Assembly (NCBI GenBank): GCA_025463135.1
Contig: JAOAPY010000029.1
Location: 62,001 to 126,000 of the forward strand
Source: Acidobacteriota bacterium
GTDB taxonomy: Bacteria > Acidobacteriota > Blastocatellia > Pyrinomonadales > Pyrinomonadaceae
Reading direction: 5' to 3'
DNA: 64,000 nucleotides
Position numbers and translations under genes: made by a program. The notes beneath the pieces were generated by a model. That model was not told the origin of the DNA, did not search any database, and was given only the letters and a program-made list of their open reading frames with translations. Positions within the stretch are counted from its first letter, which is position 1, and every line of letters begins with the position of its first letter. Below are positions 6,946-14,541 of the stretch, one piece after another.

Positions 6946-8895
6946 ATGGGCGAGCCAGAGAGTAAATTCTACGAATTCGGCAGTTTTCGTCTCGACACGA
7001 GTGAGCGGGTACTTCTGCGCGACCTGAATCCGGTTCCGCTAACTCCTAAAGTCTTCGACATACTGCTTGCCCTGGTTGAGCGCGGCGGGCACATCGTCGA
7101 AAAAGACGACTTGATGAAACGGGTATGGCCGAACACCTTCGTCGAGGAAGGGAACCTCACCCAGAATGTTTCAGTCCTGAGAAAAGCCCTGGGCGAGAAT
7201 CCGGCCAGCCCTCAATTCATCGAAACGGTCGCCAGGCGGGGCTATAGATTTGTCGCAACCGTCAAAGCCGGCGCGGAAAACGGCCTGGACCAGGTGCCGG
7301 TTTTGACGGTGCCGGTAAAACCAGTCGAATCTCAAAGCGCGCAAACGATCACCATACCTCAACCGTTAGTGGCGAACTTGGCTCAAAACGGACATCACGC
7401 GCCGCCGGCGAAGTCCGCGCCGGCTACAGCAAGCAAATTCAGAAATCATAAGCTTGGACTAAGTCTGGCGGCGGTCCTGGTTGCGGGCATCGGCCTAATC
7501 TACTTCACCGGACTCAGCAAGGCCGGAAGCGGCGCCGGCAATCCCATCGATTCCATCGCCGTCCTGCCGTTTGTCGACGATGCGGCCGGCTCAGATGCCC
7601 AATATCTCAACGACAAAATTGCCGAGAGCCTAATCAACAGTCTTTCCAAACTTCCCAAATTGCGAGTCGTTCCTCGCAGCGTCGTGGCCAACTACAAAGG
7701 TAATATCGATCCGCGACAAGTGGGACGCGATCTCAACGTTCGCGCCGTGGTTACCGGGCGAGTGCATCGCTATGGCGATACGATCAGTATCCAGGCCGAC
7801 TTGATCGACCTGGACCAGGTGGCGCAGATTTGGGGGCAGCTTTACGACCGCAAACTGGCGGACATCCTGCTGGTTCAGGAAGATATTTCGCGGGACATAT
7901 TTGAGAACCTGCGCCTGAAACTGAACGTCGAAGAGAAGAAACACCTCGAGGCTTATCGACTGTACTTGAAAGGGCGCAACTCCTGGAACAAGCGGACCGC
8001 TGAAAGCCTGCAAGAGGGCATTTCATATTTCCAAAAAGCGATCGATACGGACCCCAGCTATGCGCCGGCCTATGCGGGAATTGCCGACTGCTACAACATG
8101 CTGGTGGTCTATGGCGCCAGCCAGCCGAAAGATGGTTTTCCAAAAGCTAAGGAAGCGGCCATCAAGGCGCTGGAGATCGATGAGAGTCTGGCCGAAGCGC
8201 ATACTTCGCTGGCCTTTATCAAGTTTCGCTGGGACCGTGACCGGGTGGAAGCGGAACGAGAGTTTTTGCAGGCCATCAAATTAAAGCCCGCATATGCGCC
8301 CGCTCATCAGTGGTACAGCTCGTTTCTGATAGCGTTGGAAAGGTATGACGAAGCGATCGCGGAAGCAAAGCGAACCCAGGAGCTGGAACCACTCTCGTTT
8401 ACCGCGAGTTCACACCTGGGCTGGATTTATTATCTGGCCGGCCAGAGCGATCGCGCGATCGAGCAGTGCAGCAAAATTCTCGAACTCGATCCTAATTCCT
8501 TTCCCGCACGACGCTATCGTGGTTTGGCTTACGAGCAAAAGGGCATGTACCGCGAGGCGATTGATGAATTTCAGAAAGGCGTGAAGGTTTCCGGCAGTCC
8601 CCTGATGTTGGCGTTGTTGGGCCACGCCTTTGCCGCTTCGGGGCAGAAGGCGGAAGCTGAACACGTGCTCACTGAGCTGAGTGATTTACAGGGCCGGCGC
8701 TATGTTTCGTCTTACACGGTGGCCGCCATTTATGCGGGACTGGGAAACAGGGACCAGGCATTCAAGTGGCTTGAGAAGGCTTATGAAGAGCGCGACGTCT
8801 GGCTGATGAACCTGAAGGTTGATCCGGTGTTCACAAAACTTCGTTCGGATAAACGATTCCCCGATCTGCTCGATCGTGCGGGACTCAGGCCCTGA
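6946..8895 (+). CDS. Winged-helix (OmpR/CadC-type) transmembrane TPR regulator
   Basis: This 649-residue protein has four parts. Residues 1-108 are an OmpR-type winged helix (YEFGSFRLD, LTPKVFDILLALVERGG, VSVLRKALGE, FIETVARRGYRFVA). A single membrane helix lies at about 165-190 (LGLSLAAVLVAGIGLIYF). Residues 200-325 hold a TolB-like domain (IAVLPFVDDAAGSDAQYLND). Tetratricopeptide repeats fill about 330-620. This architecture resembles CadC-like one-component regulators and is very common in Acidobacteriota; the DNA-binding part is cytoplasmic and the TPRs face the periplasm. Target genes are unknown. The S9 peptidase gene follows after a repeat and is a candidate target only by position. 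Confidence 0.88.
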   Translation: MGEPESKFYEFGSFRLDTSERVLLRDLNPVPLTPKVFDILLALVERGGHIVEKDDLMKRVWPNTFVEEGNLTQNVSVLRKALGENPASPQFIETVARRGYRFVATVKAGAENGLDQVPVLTVPVKPVESQSAQTITIPQPLVANLAQNGHHAPPAKSAPATASKFRNHKLGLSLAAVLVAGIGLIYFTGLSKAGSGAGNPIDSIAVLPFVDDAAGSDAQYLNDKIAESLINSLSKLPKLRVVPRSVVANYKGNIDPRQVGRDLNVRAVVTGRVHRYGDTISIQADLIDLDQVAQIWGQLYDRKLADILLVQEDISRDIFENLRLKLNVEEKKHLEAYRLYLKGRNSWNKRTAESLQEGISYFQKAIDTDPSYAPAYAGIADCYNMLVVYGASQPKDGFPKAKEAAIKALEIDESLAEAHTSLAFIKFRWDRDRVEAEREFLQAIKLKPAYAPAHQWYSSFLIALERYDEAIAEAKRTQELEPLSFTASSHLGWIYYLAGQSDRAIEQCSKILELDPNSFPARRYRGLAYEQKGMYREAIDEFQKGVKVSGSPLMLALLGHAFAASGQKAEAEHVLTELSDLQGRRYVSSYTVAAIYAGLGNRDQAFKWLEKAYEERDVWLMNLKVDPVFTKLRSDKRFPDLLDRAGLRP

Positions 8896-8919
8896 AGTTT
8901 ATGTCGAAGTCTACGACGC

Positions 8920-8974
8920 GTTTAGAAAGGGCACTTGTGCCCCGGCGCCGGGCAGACAAGTCCGCTTTTTAAAC
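8920..8974. repeat. GTTTAG-bounded palindromic repeat, copy 1
   Basis: Imperfect palindrome starting GTTTAGAAAGGGCACTTGTG and ending ACAAGTCCGCTTTTTAAAC. It is the first of four copies in the window (also 11676-11732, 14475-14528 and 21960-22013). All sit between a stop codon and the next start, and none inside a gene. Confidence 0.75.
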
Positions 8975-9069
8975 GGAAGATTTGCACACAATGTCTCCGG
9001 ACGCAGAGTGCCTGATGGTGCTTCCAATCCGAACCACACCCACTTATTGATCAATACCTGGGAAACCTG

Positions 9070-11172
9070 ATGAGAAAACTATTCAGACAAATATCGTTGT
9101 GTTCTTTCATTCTCTGCCTGACTGTGTCAGGTCTTTTCGCACAACAGACGCGCGGCATTACCCCTGAAGACTACTACGCTTTCGAGTTCGCAAGCGATCC
9201 CAACATCTCGCCTGATGGAAAGTTGGTTGCGTATGTGGTGACGAAAGTCGATCGCGCGCAAAATCGCCGCAACAGCGCAATTTGGATCGTTGCCGCAGAC
9301 GGCAATCGCGCGCCCTGGCAGTTCACCACCAGTCCGCAAAACTCAAACACGCCACGCTGGAGCCCGGATGGGAAGTGGCTGGCTTTTCTGTCCTCAAGAC
9401 CTGATGCGGCGCCCACACCTCCCGCCGGTACAACGCCCGGAACTCCGGCCACTGATCTTCCGCGCAATCAGATTTATCTGCTCTCAATGAACGGTGGCGA
9501 AGCCAGACGGTTAACGAATTTGAAGAATGGCGTCAGCACTTTTCGTTGGTCGCCAGACGGCACACGAATGATCGCAGTCAGTCGACTTGGACCATCGGAC
9601 AGCAGGGGCGACGCCAAGTCTGACAGCAAAGACCGCAGCGACGTGCGTCACTACAAAAACTTGTCCTACAAGTTTAACGATACCGGCTGGTTCGATGATC
9701 GGCGCACGCACCTTTGGGTTGTCGACGTTGCCTCTGGTAGCGCAAAGCAGGTCACCGAGGGCCACAACTGGAACGACAGCGATCCGCAGTGGTCCCCGGA
9801 CGGCAAGCGCATCGCTTTCGTTTCCAATCGCACCGGCAAGGAGTACAACGAGAATCGCAATACTGACGTTTGGGTGATTACGGCCGAAGGTGGCGAACCA
9901 ACAAAGATTTCGGATCACGACGAAGCCGACAACAATCCACGCTGGTCACCGGACGGAAAGCAGATTTCATTTACCGGTGAGCTGCATGATCGAGATCATC
10001 CGAAAATCTTTCTCGCGCCCGCCACGGGTGGAGCACCATCGGTAATGGTCGCGAAAGATCTCGATCTGATACCGTCCGGTCTTGAATGGGCCGCGGATGG
10101 CGGTTCGCTTTACTTCGAAACGGGCGTCAAGGGGGAATCCCAACTCTTCCGTGTTGATCTACAGAAGCAAACTCTTGAACCGGTGACCAGTGGTCCGCGT
10201 GCGGTGCATAACGTCGACTTTAACTGGTCCGCTCGGATGATCGCTTACACGGCTAACGACTTCAAACACCTCGACAATGTCTATGTCGCTGACGTTAAGG
10301 GAGGGAACGAGCGCCAGCTCACGAATCTCAATGAAGCACTCTGGAAGCAGTTACAGCTGGCGGACGTCGAACGATTCACATACAAGAGCGCTGATAATTG
10401 GGATGTCGATGGTTTTATCGTCAAGCCGATTGGCTGGCAAGAGGGCAAGAAGTATCCGTTAATCCTTAGCGTGCACGGTGGTCCTGCCGGACAATATGGC
10501 GTGGACTGGTATCAGGAATTTCAGGTTTATGCGGCCCAGGGGTATGCCGTTCTGTTTACCAACCCGCGCGGCTCGACCGGATACGGTCAGAAATTTGAAA
10601 GGGGGATAGCGGGTGAATGGGGCGGAAAGGATTATCAGGATGTGATGAACGGTGTGGATGCGGCGCTGAAAAAATATCCCTGGATCGATGCTGAGCGCAT
10701 GGGTGTTACGGGCGGCAGCTATGGCGGCTATCTAACTAACTGGATTGTGGGCCATACCGATCGCTTCAAAGCAGCGGTCACTTTGCGTAGCGTCGTCAAT
10801 TTTCTTTCGGACGAAGGCACGCGCGACGGCGCTTATGGCCATAGCGCGGATTTTGGTGGCGACCTGTTCGAGAGATTCGATCTCTTTTGGGATCGATCGC
10901 CTTTGAAATACGCAAAGAATGTTAAGACGCCAACGCTAATCCTGCACTCGGACAATGATTTTCGTGTGCCTCTCGAACAAGGTGAGCAGTGGTTTCGCGC
11001 GCTGAAACATTTTGGAGTGACGACGGAGATCGTGATGTTCCCGCGCGAGAACCATAACCTGACGCGCAGCGGCGAGCCGAAACACCTGGTCGAGAGTTTG
11101 AATTGGCAGCTCTACTGGTTCGATAGATTCATCAATGGGAATGCCAACTCCGTCCCGCCCGATCAAAAGTGA
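9070..11172 (+). CDS. S9 family prolyl oligopeptidase-like serine peptidase
   Basis: This 700-residue protein begins with a signal peptide (residues 1-25, ending SGLFAQQ). Residues about 35-400 form a beta-propeller built of WD40-like/PD40 repeats (ISPDGKLVAYV, RWSPDGKWLAFLS, QWSPDGKRIAFVS, RWSPDGKQISFTG). The C-terminal alpha/beta hydrolase domain (about 430-690) has the nucleophile in GGSYGGY (Ser near 550), the Asp in HSDNDFRVP (near 627) and the His in RENHNL (near 660). Family S9 enzymes of this type (S9C, acylaminoacyl-peptidase-like) cleave short peptides; the signal places it in the periplasm or outside. A paired palindrome starts three bases after the stop. Confidence 0.92.
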   Translation: MRKLFRQISLCSFILCLTVSGLFAQQTRGITPEDYYAFEFASDPNISPDGKLVAYVVTKVDRAQNRRNSAIWIVAADGNRAPWQFTTSPQNSNTPRWSPDGKWLAFLSSRPDAAPTPPAGTTPGTPATDLPRNQIYLLSMNGGEARRLTNLKNGVSTFRWSPDGTRMIAVSRLGPSDSRGDAKSDSKDRSDVRHYKNLSYKFNDTGWFDDRRTHLWVVDVASGSAKQVTEGHNWNDSDPQWSPDGKRIAFVSNRTGKEYNENRNTDVWVITAEGGEPTKISDHDEADNNPRWSPDGKQISFTGELHDRDHPKIFLAPATGGAPSVMVAKDLDLIPSGLEWAADGGSLYFETGVKGESQLFRVDLQKQTLEPVTSGPRAVHNVDFNWSARMIAYTANDFKHLDNVYVADVKGGNERQLTNLNEALWKQLQLADVERFTYKSADNWDVDGFIVKPIGWQEGKKYPLILSVHGGPAGQYGVDWYQEFQVYAAQGYAVLFTNPRGSTGYGQKFERGIAGEWGGKDYQDVMNGVDAALKKYPWIDAERMGVTGGSYGGYLTNWIVGHTDRFKAAVTLRSVVNFLSDEGTRDGAYGHSADFGGDLFERFDLFWDRSPLKYAKNVKTPTLILHSDNDFRVPLEQGEQWFRALKHFGVTTEIVMFPRENHNLTRSGEPKHLVESLNWQLYWFDRFINGNANSVPPDQK

Positions 11173-11175
11173 CGA

Positions 11176-11261
11176 GTCCGACAAACTTCAGTTTGTCGTT
11201 GAATGGCGCCTTCTGAGCTCGTTTTCTTACTACACAATCGACAAACTAAAGTTTGTCGGAC
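11176..11261. repeat. REPIN-like palindrome pair, copy 1
   Basis: Two CGACAAACT-type palindromes face each other. The left unit (11176-11198) begins GTCCGACAAACTTCAG and the right unit (11239-11261) ends CTAAAGTTTGTCGGAC. Each unit is itself a hairpin, and the pair forms a larger one over a 40-base spacer. The block lies between the S9 and cupin genes and ends 18 bases before the cupin start. Confidence 0.75.
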
Positions 11262-11279
11262 ATTTTACAGGAGACCTCG

Positions 11280-11654
11280 ATGGATGAACGCGGCGTAACC
11301 TTTTATCGCTGGGAAGACATGCCCAAAGAGCAGGTCTCCGACGTGCTTGATCGCCGGTTAATTACCGGTGACCGAGTGATGCTGACTCATGTGTATTTGA
11401 AGAAGGGCGCGGTCGTGCCCCAGCATTCACATGAGAATGAGCAGATCACCTACATTCTTGAAGGCGGGTTGCGCTTTTGGATAGGCAAGGACGAGTCCCA
11501 GGTGATCGACGTGCTTCCCGGTGAAGTGCTGCACATTCCCTCGCGAGTGTTGCATAAGGCAGAAGCCCTCGAGGATACCGTTGACGTGGATATCTTCAGT
11601 CCGCCGCGACAGGATTGGCTCGACAAGACCGATGACTATTTGCGTCAGAAGTAG
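11280..11654 (+). CDS. Small cupin-domain protein
   Basis: I place the start at ATG 11280, with AGGAG six bases upstream. The alternative TTG at 11253 lies inside the preceding repeat. The 124-residue protein is a single cupin barrel with both motifs: PQHSHENEQITYILEGGLRF supplies His, His and Glu, and PGEVLHIPSRVLHKAEA supplies the last His. Metal-binding cupins of this size include isomerases, dioxygenases and sugar-binding proteins; substrate cannot be told from sequence. It is followed by an SDR gene, but a repeat separates them. Confidence 0.85.
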   Translation: MDERGVTFYRWEDMPKEQVSDVLDRRLITGDRVMLTHVYLKKGAVVPQHSHENEQITYILEGGLRFWIGKDESQVIDVLPGEVLHIPSRVLHKAEALEDTVDVDIFSPPRQDWLDKTDDYLRQK

Positions 11655-11675
11655 CGCGAGATTTTTCAACCGTAC

Positions 11676-11732
11676 GTTTAGAAAGCGGCCTTGTCCGCCT
11701 GCCGCGCCGGGGCACAGGTGCCCTTTCTAAAC
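11676..11732. repeat. GTTTAG-bounded palindromic repeat, copy 2
   Basis: Same family as 8920-8974 but in the opposite sense: it begins GTTTAGAAAGCGGCCTTGTC and ends GGTGCCCTTTCTAAAC. It lies between the cupin and SDR genes. Confidence 0.75.
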
Positions 11733-11790
11733 GGTGCAGAGAATTTACTGAAATCAATGTTGAGAGTCGGAGCTTAGCAGGCAGGATTTC

Positions 11791-12582
11791 ATGGATCTTG
11801 GACTAAAAGGAAAAGTCGCCCTCGTCGCTGCCGCCAGTCGCGGCCTGGGCCGGGCCGTCGCCGAAGAACTGGCTGCCGAAGGGGCTTCACTCATCCTTTG
11901 CGCGCGCAACGCCGAAGCCCTCAATGCCACTCGCGATCAGATCGCCCTGCACACCGGCGCCGCTGTAGTTGCCGTGCCCGCGGATGTGACGGTGCCGCAG
12001 GATATCGCGCAAGTTGTGTCGGTTGGCCGCGAACAATTTGGGCACATCGACATTCTGGTAAACAATGCCGGCGGTCCACCCGCGGGCAAGTTCGAAAGCC
12101 TGAGTCGCGAACAATGGGAAACCGCTACGCGCCTAACGCTCTATAGCGCCATCGAACTAACGCGGCTGGTTCTGCCGGACATGAAAGAACAACGCTGGGG
12201 TCGCATTCTGAACATCACTTCAATCGCGGTAAAGCAACCGGTGGAAAATCTGATTTTGTCCAACACCCTGCGCGCCGGCGTTACCGGTTTTGCCCGGACG
12301 CTCGCCAACGAAGTCGCCGCCGACGGCATCACCGTAAATAATATTCTCCCCGGCTACACACGCACTGAGCGAGTCGAGGAACTGGCGGGAATGATGGCCG
12401 AAAAGGAAGGCATAAGCCCGGCGGACTTTACCGCCAGGTGGGAGAGCGAGATCCCAATGAAGCGACTGGGCGAGCCGCGAGAGTTTGCCGCACTCGCGGC
12501 CTTCCTGGTTTCAGAACGCGCCGGCTACATAACCGGAACCTCAATTCAGGTCGACGGTGGTTGGATCCGCTCGCTCCTTTGA
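11791..12582 (+). CDS. SDR family oxidoreductase with non-canonical active site
   Basis: This 263-residue Rossmann-fold protein aligns throughout with 3-oxoacyl-ACP-reductase-like SDRs: NNAGG near residue 90, ITSIA near 144, NNILPGYTRTER near 190 and the C-terminal ITGTSIQVDGGW. Two standard features are changed. The cofactor loop reads AAASRGLGRA instead of TGxxxGIG, and the catalytic YxxxK is replaced: aligning AGVTGF places Ser where Tyr is expected and Arg where Lys is expected. A known SDR subgroup (BKR-like, lacking the full tetrad) has this pattern, so it may be an enzyme with altered chemistry or a binding protein. No partner gene hints at the substrate. Confidence 0.88.
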   Translation: MDLGLKGKVALVAAASRGLGRAVAEELAAEGASLILCARNAEALNATRDQIALHTGAAVVAVPADVTVPQDIAQVVSVGREQFGHIDILVNNAGGPPAGKFESLSREQWETATRLTLYSAIELTRLVLPDMKEQRWGRILNITSIAVKQPVENLILSNTLRAGVTGFARTLANEVAADGITVNNILPGYTRTERVEELAGMMAEKEGISPADFTARWESEIPMKRLGEPREFAALAAFLVSERAGYITGTSIQVDGGWIRSLL

Positions 12583-12589
12583 AAGCCAA

Positions 12590-13204
12590 TCACTTTAGTT
12601 CATCAAGTCGTTCTTTAGCCTGCGCAATCATGTGGCGGAGTCTTATTAGCTCATCCAGCGAGAGAAAGAGTCGTACCCGATCACAGAGGCCGCCTGATAT
12701 TGCCGCCGCAATCGCACCTCCCGGCGTTTGGCGGAAGACGGCGATCTCCAAATCGCCCATCGTGCGATAGCGTGATTCGAAGTTATTCAGCTTCGTTATC
12801 GTGTCGTCGCTCTTGACTACGCGGTCCCACGCCTTGATTACCCGATCAATCTCCGCGTAGTCGATATACGAGCGGCTTTCGTCGGCGGGACGAGATGCCT
12901 CCTGCCGGCTGCTGTCTTTGAGTTCGACCACAACCCCGGTGGTTGAGTTGCCGCTGTCGTCTCGCAGTTCGATTGCGTCAACGCGCACGGCGCCGTTGCG
13001 AGCGGTCGTCAGCGTGCTGACGTGAGTCGAGCCTCTGACGATGATTGCTTGCATGCGGCTATCAAACTCTTCCAGCCGCGTAAGCGCTCCTTCCAATGGG
13101 CAGCGTTCGTTCAATTGGGGTTCATATCGTCTGCGTTGTGCCGGGCAGGGAATACTGAGAGCCAGAAGCAGGCCCGATAGGAGCAGGAAACGCGGGAAGT
13201 TCAT
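12590..13204 (-). CDS. Secreted protein of unknown function
   Basis: The ATG at 13204 has AAGGAGGAAG nine bases upstream and gives 204 residues; the longer frame to 13228 adds eight residues before it. A signal peptide (FPRFLLLSGLLLALSIPCPAQ) is followed by a mostly helical, charged domain with two cysteines (about residues 32 and 165). No catalytic motif is seen. It converges on the SDR gene, with only seven bases between the two stop codons. Confidence 0.7.
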   Translation of the reverse strand: MNFPRFLLLSGLLLALSIPCPAQRRRYEPQLNERCPLEGALTRLEEFDSRMQAIIVRGSTHVSTLTTARNGAVRVDAIELRDDSGNSTTGVVVELKDSSRQEASRPADESRSYIDYAEIDRVIKAWDRVVKSDDTITKLNNFESRYRTMGDLEIAVFRQTPGGAIAAAISGGLCDRVRLFLSLDELIRLRHMIAQAKERLDELK

Positions 13205-13321
13205 AATAAACTTCCTCCTTGTGACCAAATTGTTTTGACTTAGCGCGGGAGAGTTAGATCAACGGTATTGTAACTCGCCAATGGCCGCGGAGTTCCAATA
13301 AATAATTGCGCAGCTCCGAAT

Positions 13322-14224
13322 CTACTTGTCATTCAGATGTGCGCGCGCGTGCTCACGCAAAATCTCGAGGAAGGCGGCAGCGGCGTGCGAGAAAGTCATC
13401 TGGCGGCGATGCGTTACCCACAGGGTGCGAACATAGGTCAAATCTTCCACGGGAATGCTGGTGAGTGTGCCGCGTTCCAACTCTTCAGCGACGCACATAC
13501 TGGGAACAAAAGCGAGTCCTATCTTTAACTGTACGAAGCGTTTGATCGTTTCGATCGTCGCCAGCTCGAGCGTAATGTTCAACGGTGTGTGTTGCTGAGC
13601 GAACGTTTCCATGACTTTGAAACGCGAACCCGTTTTGACGTTATGAGCGAGAAAGACTTCGCTCCCGAGTTCTTTGACCTTGACTGATTGTCGACTAGCC
13701 AGCGGATGCTGTGGGTGCATGATCAGAACCAGTTCATCTCTGAGGACCGGAAAGGATTCCAGATCAGAGTCGACGGGCTCGAGGGCGAGCAGCGCGAAAT
13801 CAACGTTTCGGTCCAGCACTTCGCGCGGCAGGTGGTCTGAGGTGTGGCGAAAGATTTCCACCAGCACATTCGGATGAAGTGCGCGATAGTTGAGAATCAA
13901 ATGCGGCAAAAGGTAGAGCGAAGTACTTTCGTTAGCGCCGATTCGCACTCTGCCTCGCTGCAGCGATTTCAATTCCGCGACGACATCCAAAGCCTGGGCA
14001 CGCAGTGACAGCATCCGCTTGGCGTAATCGTAAACAAGCTCACCCACCTCTGTGAGTAGAGGCGTCTTTTGTGAACGGTCAAAGAGGGGCGCGCCAATTT
14101 CTTCTTCGAGGCGCCGGATGGCGATACTCACCGCCGGTTGGGTGCGATAGACCTGCACCGCAGCTTTCGAAAAGCTGCCTTGCTCAACCACCGTTACAAA
14201 AAATTCCAGTTGCGTCAGTTCCAT
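13322..14224 (-). CDS. LysR family transcriptional regulator, divergent from ilvB
   Basis: This 300-residue protein has the LysR winged helix at residues 1-60 (MELTQLEFFVTVVEQGSFSK, AVSIAIRRLEEEIGAPLFDR) and a periplasmic-binding-protein-like effector domain (about 88-295). It is transcribed away from ilvB across a 317-base gap, the classic arrangement for a LysR protein controlling its neighbour; by analogy with IlvY it could respond to an acetohydroxyacid intermediate. This is positional inference: IlvY itself controls ilvC in enterobacteria. The product could also be a CysB/CbbR-type regulator of distant genes. Confidence 0.88.
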   Translation of the reverse strand: MELTQLEFFVTVVEQGSFSKAAVQVYRTQPAVSIAIRRLEEEIGAPLFDRSQKTPLLTEVGELVYDYAKRMLSLRAQALDVVAELKSLQRGRVRIGANESTSLYLLPHLILNYRALHPNVLVEIFRHTSDHLPREVLDRNVDFALLALEPVDSDLESFPVLRDELVLIMHPQHPLASRQSVKVKELGSEVFLAHNVKTGSRFKVMETFAQQHTPLNITLELATIETIKRFVQLKIGLAFVPSMCVAEELERGTLTSIPVEDLTYVRTLWVTHRRQMTFSHAAAAFLEILREHARAHLNDK

Positions 14225-14409
14225 TTTTGCTCAGAGGCCTTCAAGCGGCGGATACTAACATAGCCGGCAATCATTTGCGGATTTGTATTTTCGGCCCGCC
14301 GGTCACCGCGAAATTTATGGGCAGCAAAAAATAATCAATTATACAACCCGACAGGAAAGGGGTAGATTGCTGGCGACTGGTAAGCGCGTGAGTCAATCGT
14401 TTGGCAAGG

Positions 14410-14439
14410 GCCATCAACAAATAGGTTGATGGCTTTTCT
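14410..14439 (+). terminator. Intrinsic terminator ahead of ilvB (candidate attenuator)
   Basis: A perfect nine-base-pair stem, GCCATCAAC and GTTGATGGC, with a six-base loop is followed directly by TTTTCT. It lies on the plus strand 100 bases before ilvB and downstream of no plus-strand gene, so its natural role would be premature termination of the ilv transcript. I found no leader peptide rich in Ile, Leu or Val codons, so the sensing mechanism is unknown. Confidence 0.6.
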
Positions 14440-14474
14440 GTCGCTGGGCCGCAGTCCGGTTTACCCCAGGGGCC

Positions 14475-14528
14475 GTTTAGAGAGGGCACTTGTGCCCGGC
14501 TTGGGGCGGAAAAGTCCGCTCTCTAAAC
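14475..14528. repeat. GTTTAG-bounded palindromic repeat, copy 3
   Basis: It begins GTTTAGAGAGGGCACTTGTG and ends AAAGTCCGCTCTCTAAAC. It ends 13 bases before the ilvB start codon, so any hairpin would sit on or next to the ribosome site of ilvB, which otherwise shows no clear purine-rich motif. Confidence 0.75.
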
Positions 14529-14541
14529 CAACAGTGAAACA

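Noticed and set aside
14317-14410. A leader peptide for ilvB attenuation
   Set aside because: All short frames here are poor in Ile, Leu and Val codons; only a five-codon frame follows the ATG at 14317.
14225-14541. T-box riboswitch before ilvB
   Set aside because: I could not find the conserved T-box sequence or a specifier loop.
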